Below the pieces are notes generated by a model. That model did no database searches. It was given only the letters and a program-made list of their open reading frames with translations, and was not told the DNA's origin. A stretch of DNA of 64,000 nucleotides. Origin: Collybiopsis luxurians FD-317 M1. Lineage: Eukaryota > Basidiomycota > Agaricomycetes > Agaricales > Omphalotaceae. This document shows, piece by piece, positions 33,697-45,352 of the stretch (position 1 is the first letter of the stretch; every line of letters starts with the position of its first letter). Position numbers and translations under genes: made by a program. The stretch lies in the NCBI GenBank assembly GCA_000827265.1, contig KN834849.1, forward strand, positions 73,085 to 137,084, written 5' to 3'.

Positions 33697-36202
33697 ATGT
33701 CCGAATCTGAGGACCCTTCTGTGCTCGGTAAACGCGCTCGGAACGAGCAAGAAGAGCTTCAAAATGGGCAGCAAGTATTTCCAAATGCCCCGGCTGATAA
33801 TGATGACGATGACGACGACGACCTGGGTCCAATGCCAATGCCAACCGCAGATGCAGTAGCGGTGAAGAAGAAACGAAAAGGTATGGTTTGTGAAATGTTC
33901 TTCCTCCTTAGGGCCTCAAAAACTTTAGCTTTGTTGTCCAGTACTTCCCCATGAACGACTGTATCTTGACCACTTGCCGAATACCGAACAATATTACAAG
34001 AGTTTTATGCATCGAGATGTAATCAACTTTAGCGTGGTCACAAAGTACACCTCGAGTCCTACTCTATGCGCGCGAAATTTCTGAACCATTTGTAGAACAG
34101 ATTTCTTGATTACAACATCAGTGGATGGACAAGTGAAGCTATGGAAGAAACAGGAGACTGGTATTGAATTTGTCAAGCATTATCGCGCCCACCTTGCGCC
34201 TATCACCGGTGTTTCTGCGAGCACAGATGGTCAAATGTTTGCCACCGTGTCAGATGACGGAACTGCAAAGGTTTTCGACGTAGTGAACTTTGGTGAGTAC
34301 CGCTGTCGATGTTCCTCCGGGCATGATTCCAATCATTGAGGCACAGACATGATCAATATCATAAAACTAGGGTTCACACCTCACGCTTGTTGTTGGGTAC
34401 ACAGGAGCGGGCAGGCACAAGCATTACTGGCTGTGTGAGTTCCTGAACTGATTCTTCTCTATGTCGTCTAAAACGACGTTCTAGCTCGGACGCATCTTCA
34501 GGAACCATCCGTCTTTACGACGGGCGCGGTGGTGATACACCTCTGGATACGATTGACAAAATACACCGTTTTCCCGTTCATCTAATGACTGTCAGTGTCA
34601 TTGTTCAATCAATTAATAACGTGTATGCTCACCCACTTGATTGTATGTAGTACAGTGATGGATTCAACACCGTCGTATCAGCGGATGAAGGAGGTTTCGT
34701 AGAATATTGGCAGCCTGTTGAGCCGTTCGGGCTACCAAAAAACATTTCCGGAATGTGGTCTTTCAAGAGTGAAACCGATTTGTACGAGTTCAAAAAGGTT
34801 TGCGGTTACGATTCTCTTCGAATCTTGCCTTTTATTTATCTGTTTTCCAGTCCAAATCTACTCCAACCTGCATAACTTTTTCCCCAAATTCATCGTCATT
34901 TGTCACATTCTCTTTACCGGACCGTCAAATTCGAATATTTTCTTTCCTTACAGGAAAATTGACGCGCAAGTATGATGAGTCACTCACTGCTATTCAAGAG
35001 ATGCAACAGGCGGGAACAGCAGTTTACAAGGTCGAAGACATGGAGTTTGGTCGTCGACTGGCAGCCGAAAGGGAACTTGAGCTTCCTGGGCCCGACGGTC
35101 GCGTTCCAGGACGATGGAGTAATGTAGTATGGGATGAAAGTGGCTCATTTGTGATATACGGATCTCTTCTAGGGATCAAAGGTGTGCACGCTCAATACGC
35201 TTCTCTAAAGCTCTTCTCTGACGAAAGATGTGTTATTCGGTAGTTGTTAACACAGTTACCAACCGCGTTGCCCGCCTCTTGGGTAAAGACGAAGCTGTGA
35301 GATTCCTAAATATGAGCGTATACCAAGGTGCACCTTCCAAAAGGTCTGTAACTACGGCTGTAAGTTTAATCCTTGAACGTCGTCGAATTATCGTTCTGAT
35401 ATGAGCATAGGCGATGGCTGCTTCTGCCAATCCTATCTTGGCAGAGAGGCAATCGCGAGACCCTAGCTTGTTCTCCACTGGCTTCAAACGTCAGCGATTC
35501 TATATATTTACTCGATCAGAGCCCGAGTAAGTTGTTGTTGATTCTGTTGCGACTAACTACTGAAGGTGGCTACAGAGACAATAAATCCGGCGACCGAGAT
35601 GTATTCAATGAGCGTCCAACCCGTGAGGAGCAAAATATTGCGACATCTGCTCCTGTCGGAAAGAGTGGTCCGTCTCCTCTCGCAAACACGGCGACTATCC
35701 ATACAACTGTCGGTGACATTCACATTCGCCTTTTCCCTGCTCAATCCCCAAAAGCTGTGGAAAATTTTGTTGGCCACTCTCGGAGCGGTTATTTCGAAGG
35801 CATCATTTTCCATCGGGTCATACCCAAATTTATGATACAAACAGGTGATCCTCTTGGCGACGGCACTGGTGGCACCTCTATTTGGGGTCATGAATTTGAG
35901 GACGAGTTTTCTGATGACTTGAAACACGATAGGTAGGTCGTGTCTCTGCCACCTATGGACCTACATTGATACCGGTCAAATTTAGACCGTATACCGTTAG
36001 CATGGCCAATGCTGGACCTGGAACCAACGGATCACAATTTTTCATCACTACAACTGCGACCCCGTGGCTGGACAAGAAGCATACAATCTTTGGTCGCGTT
36101 CAATCAGGTCTTGAAGTCGTGCATGCCATAGAAAATGTCAAAACTAACAAGGCCGACAAACCTTTCGAGGATATAAAAATCATTAATGTCGACGTGGAGT
36201 AG
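33697..36202 (+). CDS. PPWD1: WD40-cyclophilin peptidyl-prolyl isomerase (PPWD1/Cyp15)
   Basis: Nuclear cyclophilin with WD40 repeats, found in spliceosomes of other eukaryotes. The 653-aa model has eleven exons: 33697-33880, 33942-34044, 34096-34292, 34347-34434, 34485-34590, 34651-34797, 34851-35181, 35244-35359, 35411-35526, 35576-35932 and 35986-36202. After an acidic N-terminus (nine Asp or Asn in a row) come WD repeats with [26 protein letters not shown] and [11 protein letters not shown]. The C-terminal cyclophilin domain has [15 protein letters not shown] (catalytic Arg), NGSQFFITT and [12 protein letters not shown], so it should be an active isomerase. Its stop is only 20 bp from the stop of the convergent gene, so the two mRNAs probably overlap. 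Confidence 0.95.
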
Positions 36203-36222
36203 TGACGGAATCCAAAATAATG

Positions 36223-37394
36223 CTACAATGCTACTCTATCCACCGTTTCGATACTGTGATGAACAGTTACGACAGGCGCAAGTTTGTTCGTCCTGCCTGC
36301 AATCTGAGAACTGAAATGGGATCGCAACCTCTCAATCAACACTTCCGGAGACAAGCGTTCGGGGTAAATCGCGCCCAAATGTAAGGGACATGAAAACTTG
36401 AGCATGGAGTGACGTCGATTCAGGCCGTCACTGAATGTTAGGACATAGCCTTCATTGTTCGGGAGCTCAAGGCAGACATCGTACACATCGAGCATCTCGC
36501 TGCTAAGGAAAGGGCTAGTTACGGTAGCAGGTGGGCAGTATGCAACAGGATATTCAAGCAAAAGTGCTGCGAGGGGAACGGTTGATGATGCGGATAAACC
36601 TTGTGGAAGCTCAATCGTCGATGTCACCTTCCATTCGGAAGGATTTAACAGTTGATTGGTCAAATCCTGCAGAAGAGTTGAGAGCGCCTCTGGAGGCTCG
36701 GGAAGCTGACGAAAAGGTCTGAGCTGCAGCCGATCAGTTGAGATTATGAACGTACAACATTTGAAGAACCTTCCGTCGAGACGAAAATCGGGTAGGAGAA
36801 CGGCCAGCATGATGAGTCGACGAACGCATGAGCCGGGTACCTTTGAGACAACAACGGAACGTTGATGAGGAAGGACTGTTCCGAAGCAGGTTCATACACA
36901 TGAACGACATCCTCAAACAGCTTGAATCTCTGGTGGAGAGTTGGTATCGAGTGATTGATGCCGGTCTCTAGATTACTTACCTGCTGCAGGCTGTGTAACA
37001 GCGCTGGAAACCCCTTGCGGGCATCTTTGGGTGCAAATGCGTCAACGAGATGCCCTGCGCTGCAAAAGAGTCAGAAATGAAGCATGCTGTTTGAAACAGA
37101 TGCTGCTGCATGCAGAGCTAATAGTCATGGTAAAACAAGTAGTAGAAGTAGTGGGCGGATACACCCTGCCAAAAAAGGAGGCTGTTTCCATTCAATCAGC
37201 TCTGCGACAGTGCCATGAACGCACCGGACGGAAAGGCCAATCAGAGCAAGGTCGAAAGCGAAATTTTTGACCCGGGAGGATGGAACTTTGCCCGAGAATA
37301 GTAAACTTCGTAAACGAAAGGTCTCATTCTCGATGTACTCTACCATTGTTTCAATCTGCAGATCTCGCGCATCTGAATTGGGCTGCGATATCAT
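36223..37394 (-). CDS. Conserved protein, possibly DUF4504 (C1orf74-like)
   Basis: Best model: exons 37394-37225, 37059-36981, 36929-36841 and 36718-36223, giving 277 aa with all phases agreeing. Introns of 165 and 122 nt are longer than usual, so extra exons cannot be excluded. The segment VPLAALLLEYPVAYCPP and the overall layout remind me of the DUF4504 family of unknown function. I hold that loosely. The N-terminal exon is helical (ETMVEYIENETFRLRSLL). No signal peptide or membrane segment is seen. It is tail-to-tail with PPWD1 and head-to-head with the 7TM gene. Confidence 0.55.
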
Positions 37395-37926
37395 TCCTTC
37401 GTTTAGTGGGCCATTTCCCTGTCATGTTGTTTGAAAGATTTCACTTACACTGTGGAGATCCATGGAGACTAAGGAGTGGCACAAAGAAACCACCAGTACA
37501 CGGATAGTTATCGTGCAACAGCGGCTCAAATAATGCGGGGTATCCCAACAGTTTAGAGGAGGAAAGTGTCAAAGCGGCAATTGGCTAATCGGCGATGGCG
37601 ATGGCTGTAGCCCGTACTGCTTTACGACGGATGGTCACTTCAATATAATCATAACCAAGTTGATCTTTTCTGTCACTATGAATAGGGCACATATAGCGAC
37701 CATAGCGCAGGTGATAGCTGATCCAGATCTTCGAGACTTATAAGTTTCCAACCTGGTCGGATACCGCGGTCTCACCTGAACGCCTTACTGGCCGCAGTCC
37801 GTAACCTCCTCTACACAATTTATAGGGCTGGTCCGCAGATATCTTGCTCTGCTGGCCAGACCTTTCTTTCTTCCTGCAGGCCAGACATTCTTTATTTTCG
37901 TAACTCGCCCTCAACGATCTTCGACC
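37395..37926. promoter_or_regulatory. Divergent intergenic region
   Basis: About 530 bp between the starts of the DUF4504-like gene (minus) and the 7TM gene (plus). No motif recognised. Confidence 0.4.
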
Positions 37927-39507
37927 ATGGTGGCTGGTCTTGTTACTCGTGAGTGACGGTTTACGTCGCTGGAAAAGTGTTCCTCCCATACCCATTTCTA
38001 CGTAGGAGCTAACCAGCAGGAAATGGGAAAGCATCTCACCCCCTTCTTGGATGTGTGGATAATCTTTAATTTCCTCTCCGGTGTCATCCTTCTGCCTATC
38101 CTTGTATTAACATTCCTTCTATCGAAACGGGTCACCAAGCGCCACCCGTCGCTCATTAATGTCTGCATGACTTGGATTCTCTCAGGGATTTTCTCTCTGC
38201 TATTGTACGACCTTGACTTGCCAAAGAGAGGAGTGGCTGACGATAGTCTTCACGGCAGGTTCCTCGGAGGGAGAGCGAGACCAACGGATCCGGAACCCAG
38301 CAAAGCTCTGTGTATCGCCCAAACATCCTTACTATATGGGATTCTACCTATGTGAGGATAAAGGCACGTTTGATCGTTGGTAGAGCAGTGACTGAAGTCT
38401 TGGTTGATGCAGGTGGTCGGTTGCAGTGTTCATCTTGATGTATTTCCTTCTCAGTGTCGTCAACGCGGATGGTCGTGCTTTGAATGTCAGCAGAGGTAAA
38501 ATGACGCTGGTGCGTTTCTTGGACGGACTTGTATACAGGACAGAATTCATGAAGACTCATGTAGATGCTCGGAGCGCCCTACTTTGTTCAGTTCTGCTTC
38601 TCGCTGGCTACTCTTGTCGTACGTGTCGAGAGGCACTTTCTCTGAATGCAACGCTCACAGTTCAACCGAAGATGTCTTTGAAGGATCCCGTCCGGGTCAC
38701 CAGGGAGCATAGAGTTCTTTACTGCGCTCTCGAATCTTACCATCTTTTCAACGCGATGGCGATATTCACCTTCGTTGTTTGCCTTGGAATTATCATGCTC
38801 GAAAGTACGTCCAGCTTTTGATTATACACGTCATTTTCCGTGCCCAATATACGTCTTCACAACAGCTCAGCTAGCACTCTTGCTGTATCGAAATTGGCGC
38901 GGGCTAAGACAAGCCGGACAATCAACCGCCGTTGACCTTCAGCTCATCGTGCGGGTCATCGTATTTGGCGTCTTTATATTCCTTGGTATGATGTAAGTGC
39001 GTTCGCGCCTATTCCTAGTTTCATCCGTTCTAAAGTCCATTTGTAGTGTCGACATTGTTTCGATGTTCAGTCCAAGAAGTGTCGTCCCGGATATATATGC
39101 CGCAACAGGTAAAAGCTATAACTCTTGGGTCCCAAATAGCCACTTACACTTCCAAAAAGCGGGTACAGTAGTTTTCCTAGTCTTTGGGTCCCAAGCAGTA
39201 CGCATAGTACTCATAGCTCTTCCCGAAGGCTTCACGATTGAATATTATTTTGCAGGACGTTCTTCGTGCGTGGTGCTTCTGGAAAAGAGATGGACCAGTG
39301 CATGTTTCCCCCGCCTCTCGCGGTGAGCCGGGTTGGACCAATCTTGACCTCACTGGCGATCCTGAAAAGTTGACAAATCATGAAAATCAATACGTTGCTC
39401 CACTACCTTCTCCTAATCCTGCGCAGATCGCAGACCATGTTCATGGTTTGCACGGGCGCGACGGTACACGCCCGTCTTCCAACAGTCACAGTCACCTTTC
39501 TATTTAA
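37927..39507 (+). CDS. Orphan seven-transmembrane protein (Agaricomycete family)
   Basis: A multi-pass membrane protein. The start is MVAGLVTRANQQEMG at 37927, with the first exon 37927-37948 joined to 38006-38204, 38259-38351, 38413-38509 and about 38565-38620. Later exons follow to the stop at 39507. Hydrophobic helices include IIFNFLSGVILLPILVLTFL, VCMTWILSGIFSLLL, WSVAVFILMYFLLSVV, APYFVQFCFSLATLV, AIFTFVVCLGIIML and LIVRVIVFGVFIFLGM. The segment EPSKALCIAQTSLLYG between helices is typical of a large, uncharacterised 7TM family in mushrooms, possibly GPCR-like. Exact junctions after the fifth exon are not all certain. Ligand and coupling are unknown. Confidence 0.7.
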
Positions 39508-39888
39508 CGCTCAAACCTGCTTATTCTCATGCAGACAATCCTTTCATCATCTCATTTTGCATTCTCTTTGGGGTTTCGGACTCGAACTTTAAGTCTTGAT
39601 TTTCAGTTGCCGTCCGGTTCGGTTCCTTAGATTCAACCTTGTGCTCGTAGATCATGCATTCTTTTTGTAGCCAATCTCCCAGCTTGAATCTCGTTGTAAA
39701 TAAGTACGGCATCTATGTACAATGTACCCTATATAAGAATGCCATATTGGACCATGGTACTTATGATTCGAGATCATGATCTCTGAAGCAGAGCAACGGA
39801 GGTGGACAAAGTAGGCTGTATACAGCCATGGAGACACAAAGCAGTCCAAGCTGCCTGAGTAAGGAGACCCTGGAAGGCTTGACTTCTC
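39508..39888. other. Convergent intergenic region
   Basis: About 380 bp between the stops of the 7TM gene and the small membrane protein gene. No coding signal. Confidence 0.45.
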
Positions 39889-40594
39889 TCATGCTCCAGG
39901 CGCTGTATACCTCATGGCTTCTAAGGAAGTAATGTGCTCGTTACCGCTGGCTATTGATTCCAGCACCGAATGGACAGCAAATGTGATCAGCGCAGTTATA
40001 GACCACCAAGCAACGGTCCACCAGGAGCGTCTAAGAAACAGGCAAACGGCAGGAGCCACAAAGGCTAGTGTATAAGAAAGCGTCGGGGAGAGGGTGTAGA
40101 GCCGAAAGTCTGCATTGTCATCCAGCCCGATGCCAATCCGGAGCAGTACGTTACGTATTGAGATGGAATCGAGCAAAAGCAAAAGATTGACATGAAGTGC
40201 TAAGGAAACAAGAGTGAACGGATGAGGAAGAGGGATGGTGTCATCCATAGAACTCTTGGAATGCTGAGGAAATAAGATGAGAAGAGGATCATCAGTGGGG
40301 TCGACAAGGTAGATGAGATGGCTGTAAAATCCATCAAGAACAAATTTTACAAAGTAGGGAGTAGCGTACAGGACTGAAGACAGCAGACAGAGGATCTGCA
40401 TCATTACTATTGATTGCTTGTTGGATTTCGTGTTCTCGTTTCGAAGATCTTCAATTAACGCCTCCTGTTCTGCGAACCGAAGTCAACGACGGGCGACGAG
40501 GTGGGATGTATTACTTGCCTTGGTCATCTAATATAGTGGCATCCTCGTCTGAGGCTTGTCCGAATTTGAATGGTATTCGACGACGGACGATCAT
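39889..40594 (-). CDS. Small multi-pass membrane protein, unknown function
   Basis: A 218-aa protein from exons 40594-40519 and 40469-39889. The start MIVRRRIPFKFGQASDED is followed by an acidic linker (TILDDQEQEALIEDLRNEN). Hydrophobic segments then follow: ILCLLSSVLYATPYFV, FTLVSLALHVNLLLLL, TLSYTLAFVAPAVCLFL and SITALITFAVHSVL, so about four membrane helices. The N-terminus probably faces the cytosol. The single intron has a GC donor (GCAAGT) and AG acceptor. I do not recognise the family. It is divergent from the F-box gene, with 166 bp between starts. Confidence 0.72.
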
Positions 40595-40760
40595 GGCGTG
40601 TCGGAGTGAGCACTGAATTTACTTTCAGGCGCTTAATTATAAGCCCGTGATTCCGGGCGGCTATTTCGTGGCTTGCTTCCAGCGACTACCCCGAGGCTGA
40701 ATTCGTTTCCTCTTTCTTCTTCCTTCCTTCTAGGAGCCGGTCTTCGTCTATCAGCCCTTA

Positions 40761-42849
40761 ATGTCTTTGAACAGTTCCAGCTTCCGAAAGATGGATTTGC
40801 CTAGGACTCGACGTGACCTCAAGTCTTTGTTACAAATTCCTTTGCTTGGGAATCGTAGCACCGAAACTAGGTCAACTGGACTTTCAGTCGGCGACGGTCT
40901 TCCAGCAGACATTTTATATGAGCTTTCTGAATATCTGGGCTCATCGGATCTTCTCAATTTGAGCTTGACTGTAAGTTCTACGTTAGATTGTACAAATTAT
41001 CGGACTGAGCAGATAACAGTCTTCGTATGTTAGGACCCTTCTCATGCCAGTGTTATACGACACGGTAGTCCTAAAATCCAGTCATGCTTGTAAAATAACT
41101 CTCACGATGCTGGTCCAAAGACCCAATATCTGTCGCTACATCCGCAAGCTGGCAGTGCGGCCAAATTATTATCTTGCGTGGCCGAAAGCAAACGAGCATC
41201 TAGACGAGTACTGGGTATGCGATATGCTCATCCAGTCTGCAGAGAACATGCCGTTACTCCACACTTTCGGTTCGCCTCTCATCTTCTTCAGTTCCGCTTT
41301 CGGTATTTATGAGTGCGATTGAATTTCAGATTGGGACGGGCTGGAAATGCCGAATAATCAGCTCTGGGTGACGTTAAGGAACAAGTAAGCTGCGCTGATT
41401 GTGCTGCAGGAGTGTACTGATAAGCTTTGGAAGGTGTCCGATGTTGAAGACAGTATATAGTAATATTGGATATCAGCCATTGGATCCCAATAGCACCGTA
41501 TGTCTATCGTCATTCCCTATCGCTCGTTCTTATGTCGTCTGGTACAGCTATTTGACTTTACTGGATTGACCAGTTTCTCTCTAACTGTACGGCATAGTCT
41601 CGATGAGACCAACCTGTTTCCTGAACAAGAAGTCCTGCCCGACCGTCTATGGGACATGCTTCTCAAGAAATGCCCTGACATGCAGGACCTTACCCTCAGC
41701 TCCTTCTCTTCTTCAACCCGTCTTCTCAATGTCGATAAGCTCTGCACTGCCGATGCTTACTGGCCCAAGTTAAATTCGCTCACTCTTGGTTCATTCGGGT
41801 ACAATGATGACTTCGAGCTAAATTCTCCTGCCAACGACGATGCGTTTGGAGCTTTCTTGTCCAAACACACTGAACTTAGGTATCTTCGTTTATCCTGGAA
41901 TTTCAAACGATGGATGTCGCCAGACATTATTCCCCTTCCCTTGCAACCCACTGCGCTTTCACGCCTATGCACATTTGTAGGAGTGCATCAGCAACTCTCC
42001 GCCCTCCCGCAGCCAGCTCTCTCCTCGATAGAGGTATTAGATCTGACGTGCGAACCACTATTCGTTGGACGATTAGAAGGCGAGAAGGGCGTTTGCGCCA
42101 CTCTGAAGATGCTGACGTCGCTGACAAGTCTGGATCTGTGGATACATATACCTGAATTTAATGATCACAACACGTTTTTCAAGGCCCTAGTGGAGGCTTG
42201 TCCAAAATTAACGGAGCTACACTTTATGTGTACCACTAGTTTTGGAGTAGTACGTTTTTTTTTCGGTCAAACGCCGGTGCCTGATCTAACCTTACTTTAT
42301 CATTAGAAACCTCTCCTTTGTCTTGCCTCTCATCTTCCCCTCCTCCCTCATCTTCGAACCTTCTCCCTCACCAAGGGGCACAAGTACATAGGCGACGACT
42401 CAAGCATGCTACGCACCGCCTTAAGAATCATTCGGGGTACCTCTAAAGGGAAATTCAAGAGCGCAAACCCTGAGCTGAGGCAAATCAACATCCGTTGGGC
42501 CCGAGAAAAGTGCCCAAACCACCTGAAGCAGGAAGGAACGTACGACATCGTCAGACGGTGGGATGTCGATCAGGCAAGTATAATTGTGGGAGTAGATGTG
42601 TACGAAAAAGGAATTACCGCGCTAGGCAAAGTCTTCACGCGGAGGTACCGGTACAACAACTTTCCGGTTCCTTCGAAGTCATTGTCTTCTACCTCGGCCA
42701 CAAATCTCCCCTCTTCTTCATCCCACATAACTTCCGTTGCTGTCACTACTTCCAATGACATCAATGACGGAAAGAAGCCCGTTGGAGGTGCTGGTCGCGC
42801 ACGCTTACGAAGGGCGCTGATGATTATCAAGAAAAAGAATCGTTCCTAA
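40761..42849 (+). CDS. F-box protein with leucine-rich-like C-terminal region
   Basis: A 607-aa protein from exons 40761-40970, 41020-41269, 41330-41384, 41434-41497, 41548-42249 and 42307-42849. The F-box is at residues 48-70 (LPADILYELSEYLGSSDLLN). The segments that follow (MPVLYDTVVLKSS, PNICRYIRKLAVRPN) are typical of Agaricomycete F-box proteins. The middle is LRR-like (LWDMLLKKCPDMQDLTLSS, LRYLRLSW, LTSLDLWIHIPEF, ACPKLTELHF). F-box proteins bring substrates to SCF ubiquitin ligases. The substrate is unknown. The C-terminus is basic (RARLRRALMIIKKKNRS) after a Ser/Thr-rich part. The family is large and variable in mushrooms. Confidence 0.83.
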
Positions 42850-44144
42850 GCGTCACAGTCGTCAATTTCCTGAGGACATCCCATCTTCGTTCTTTTTCGA
42901 CCTTCTTTTACCCCTTTGTATCCTACTAACAATTTTGTCGATTTTCGTGGATTATAGCTTCCTGTTTCATTTTTTGGTAGTCATCATATCGTTGTCCCTT
43001 TGCATCTATGTAAAATCTGCCTCGACCTTTGTCACATTGTTATCCCTCCTCTGTATCTGTATGTTGTCAGTGTCACTCTCATTACCTGTTCCTATCACTA
43101 TGTAATTGTAAACTCTGCTTACAATCTTCTCAATCTCTGCTTTTTTGTATATGCCATCGCTTGCGTATCTACTTCCCTCATCTTCCATTATGGCATTTGG
43201 ACTCGAGCACTAGTTGCTGTATACATTTTCCCTTTTTGAGTATGGCCAAAGCTGGAAATATTGACTGTTCCGAGACTCTTACAGGGGGCTTCAGTTGAAT
43301 TATTGGAACCAATCTTGCGAAGTTTGAGTGCTCTGATAATTGATACTGTACTCTGATATTTTGATATGGTTCTTCAATGGCGTGTGCCTCGAGGCCACCG
43401 CGGCCTACGTGCCTCTTTGGCTTCAATGGCTACGCTCTTGCATTGAACTTCGATCCAGCTGACTGTTAGTGATCGAAACGTAGGACTGTAGGTTTCCTTC
43501 GACGGACGAATTGCTGCCCAAAACGTTCCAAACCGAAGAGGTACCGAGAGATTGTATTCGGCTTTCTGAGCATTTTTCCGTCGTCTTTCCGTCCTTTACC
43601 GCGAGCCATTACTGGGTTAGCAAGTAATATAGCGCCGTCAGAATCAAGGCTTTGACAGAACTTTCAGGCCCAATTAGGATGCTTTTTTCCAAAGATGTCA
43701 AATGCTGGCATCGGGGTAACAGAATTACCACAGGCGCGGGACCAAGTCGGCGAACTGATATTTTCTTCCGAGTCATTGCTTGACTTTTTGATAACAAAGG
43801 AAATCGCTCATTCGGAGAAAATCTATCCCTGAGAGATCTGAGGTGATGTCATATAATGAAATTTTCATTTAGTATCAAATGATACTGCACAGACGACTTC
43901 ATAGCCTCCTCAGCTACTTACCTGCCAAGGCCTGGTGCACCCTCAAGGATGTTGTGGCGTTTTAACTCAAATTTGTCGCTGAAATTGACAAAGAGCTTTG
44001 ACCCTGGCAATATTGGGATGAAAGTTGCATGAAAGATAGCTTAAACCTAGGTACTTCTCTCGGATATGCTGGACTTACTGCAGACTTCGTAGGGAATAAC
44101 TCGGCGGGACCAGTGTTAGATTCATGTTGGGCCCCCTTAATCGA
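42850..44144. other. Gene-free stretch before the tRNA gene
   Basis: About 1.3 kb. The first part is T-rich 3' flank of the F-box gene. The rest has no supported gene on either strand and no clear repeat. Confidence 0.45.
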
Positions 44145-44235
44145 GCTGGAATGGCCGAGTCGTTAAGGCGATAGATTTGAATGAGTCAATATCTATTACT
44201 CTCTGAGTGCGTAGGTTCAAATCCTGCTTCCAGCG
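44145..44235 (+). tRNA. tRNA-Ser (anticodon UGA) with a 9-nt intron
   Basis: The acceptor stem GCTGGAA pairs with TTCCAGC (44228-44234), followed by discriminator G. D-stem is GCC/GGC, anticodon stem ATAGA/TCTAT, and the long variable arm has stem ACTC/GAGT as expected of a class II tRNA. The T-arm is GTAGG-TTCAAAT-CCTGC. The anticodon TGA is at 44178-44180. An intron TGAGTCAAT (44182-44190) sits one base 3' of the anticodon, the standard site. It reads UCA serine codons. A T-run follows directly. Confidence 0.93.
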
Positions 44236-44240
44236 TTTTT
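44236..44240 (+). terminator. RNA polymerase III terminator
   Basis: TTTTT directly after the tRNA 3' end, the usual Pol III stop signal. Confidence 0.8.
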
Positions 44241-44976
44241 GTTAAACTTTTATTTTCTTTTCTTTTTCGTTGCTACTGTTCCAATTACCGTTTGTTGCTA
44301 TGAGTTCGTCATTCTCGGGATAAACCTTGACCTTGGCTTGTTTTTTTTATCTGAAATTGATTGGTCTGCATTGCTTTCTCTTGGACACAGTCCACAACGT
44401 AGAGGCGGATGGATCTCAACATGTATTCTGTCACTGAAGTGACGGAGTTGATCTTTAACTCCTTTCGTGGTATTACTCCAAAAATTTTCCGACATAAGAA
44501 TTATCATCACCGCACTTTCAACGACTGACCTGCCAGCACATGCACCGAAACTACTACCGCTAGCCCTTGACCTATTTTGTAACTGCGAGATCTTCGACCA
44601 AAAGTCGCCGAAGGGCAAGTTCCCGTCGATTCAGCGACGCCGCTGTGATTCACCGTTCAAGGAATAATTTAAAAAAGAAAAACTTCTTGGATGCCTTGAA
44701 CAAGCCGAGAGATCATTACACGGCACCGAAGAACCACAATTGAATGGTATTCATGTGATCGCGCAACGCGATTGTTGACTTGAACTTCTTGATCAGATCT
44801 TCGTCGACTATATACCTCAAACTACTGGAACCGACTGCAGCATTGGACTGGAACTATTATCGTAGTGGTCATTTTGCTCTTGTAGGCGGTAGCGACAGTC
44901 ATTTCGAAAGGCTGAGTAAGTGGTACATACGACTTGAGCTGGCGCTGAACCTAACGTCAATATAGGCTCCGGTGCC
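44241..44976. other. Intergenic, no gene seen
   Basis: About 740 bp between the tRNA and the duplicated cellulase unit. No supported coding exon. Confidence 0.45.
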
Positions 44977-45287
44977 TACTTCAATTTCGACGATCAGCTG
45001 TTGAAACTGCCCACGAGCTGTATCCTCGGAATCTCTAGAGCTGCGATGTCTGATATATTTCCAATAAATTACTCAAAGCATCTTCTGAAATGCTCCCTGT
45101 TTTTCTCAAACTTGCGACTATTATCCGAAAAAGTGTAGCTTGACGTACGGTTGTTCACTTCCCAAAAGCTCTGGTTCTGACCGCAACAAAGCATATCCTA
45201 TTCGGAAAATGTGCGGGCTTACTACGCTCCTGCTCAATTTCCGGAGAAATTGGTGCAAGAGAGAGTGCACTCGGGCACAGCGCATGG

Positions 45288-45295
45288 TATATAAG
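45288..45295 (+). promoter_or_regulatory. TATA box of cellobiohydrolase copy A
   Basis: TATATAAG about 60 bp before the ATG at 45353, conserved in copy B. Confidence 0.65.
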
Positions 45296-45352
45296 TCGTC
45301 GTATTGTAGAGAATGACTCTCCATTGGTCTTCACCTGGTCAGGGATTTCACA

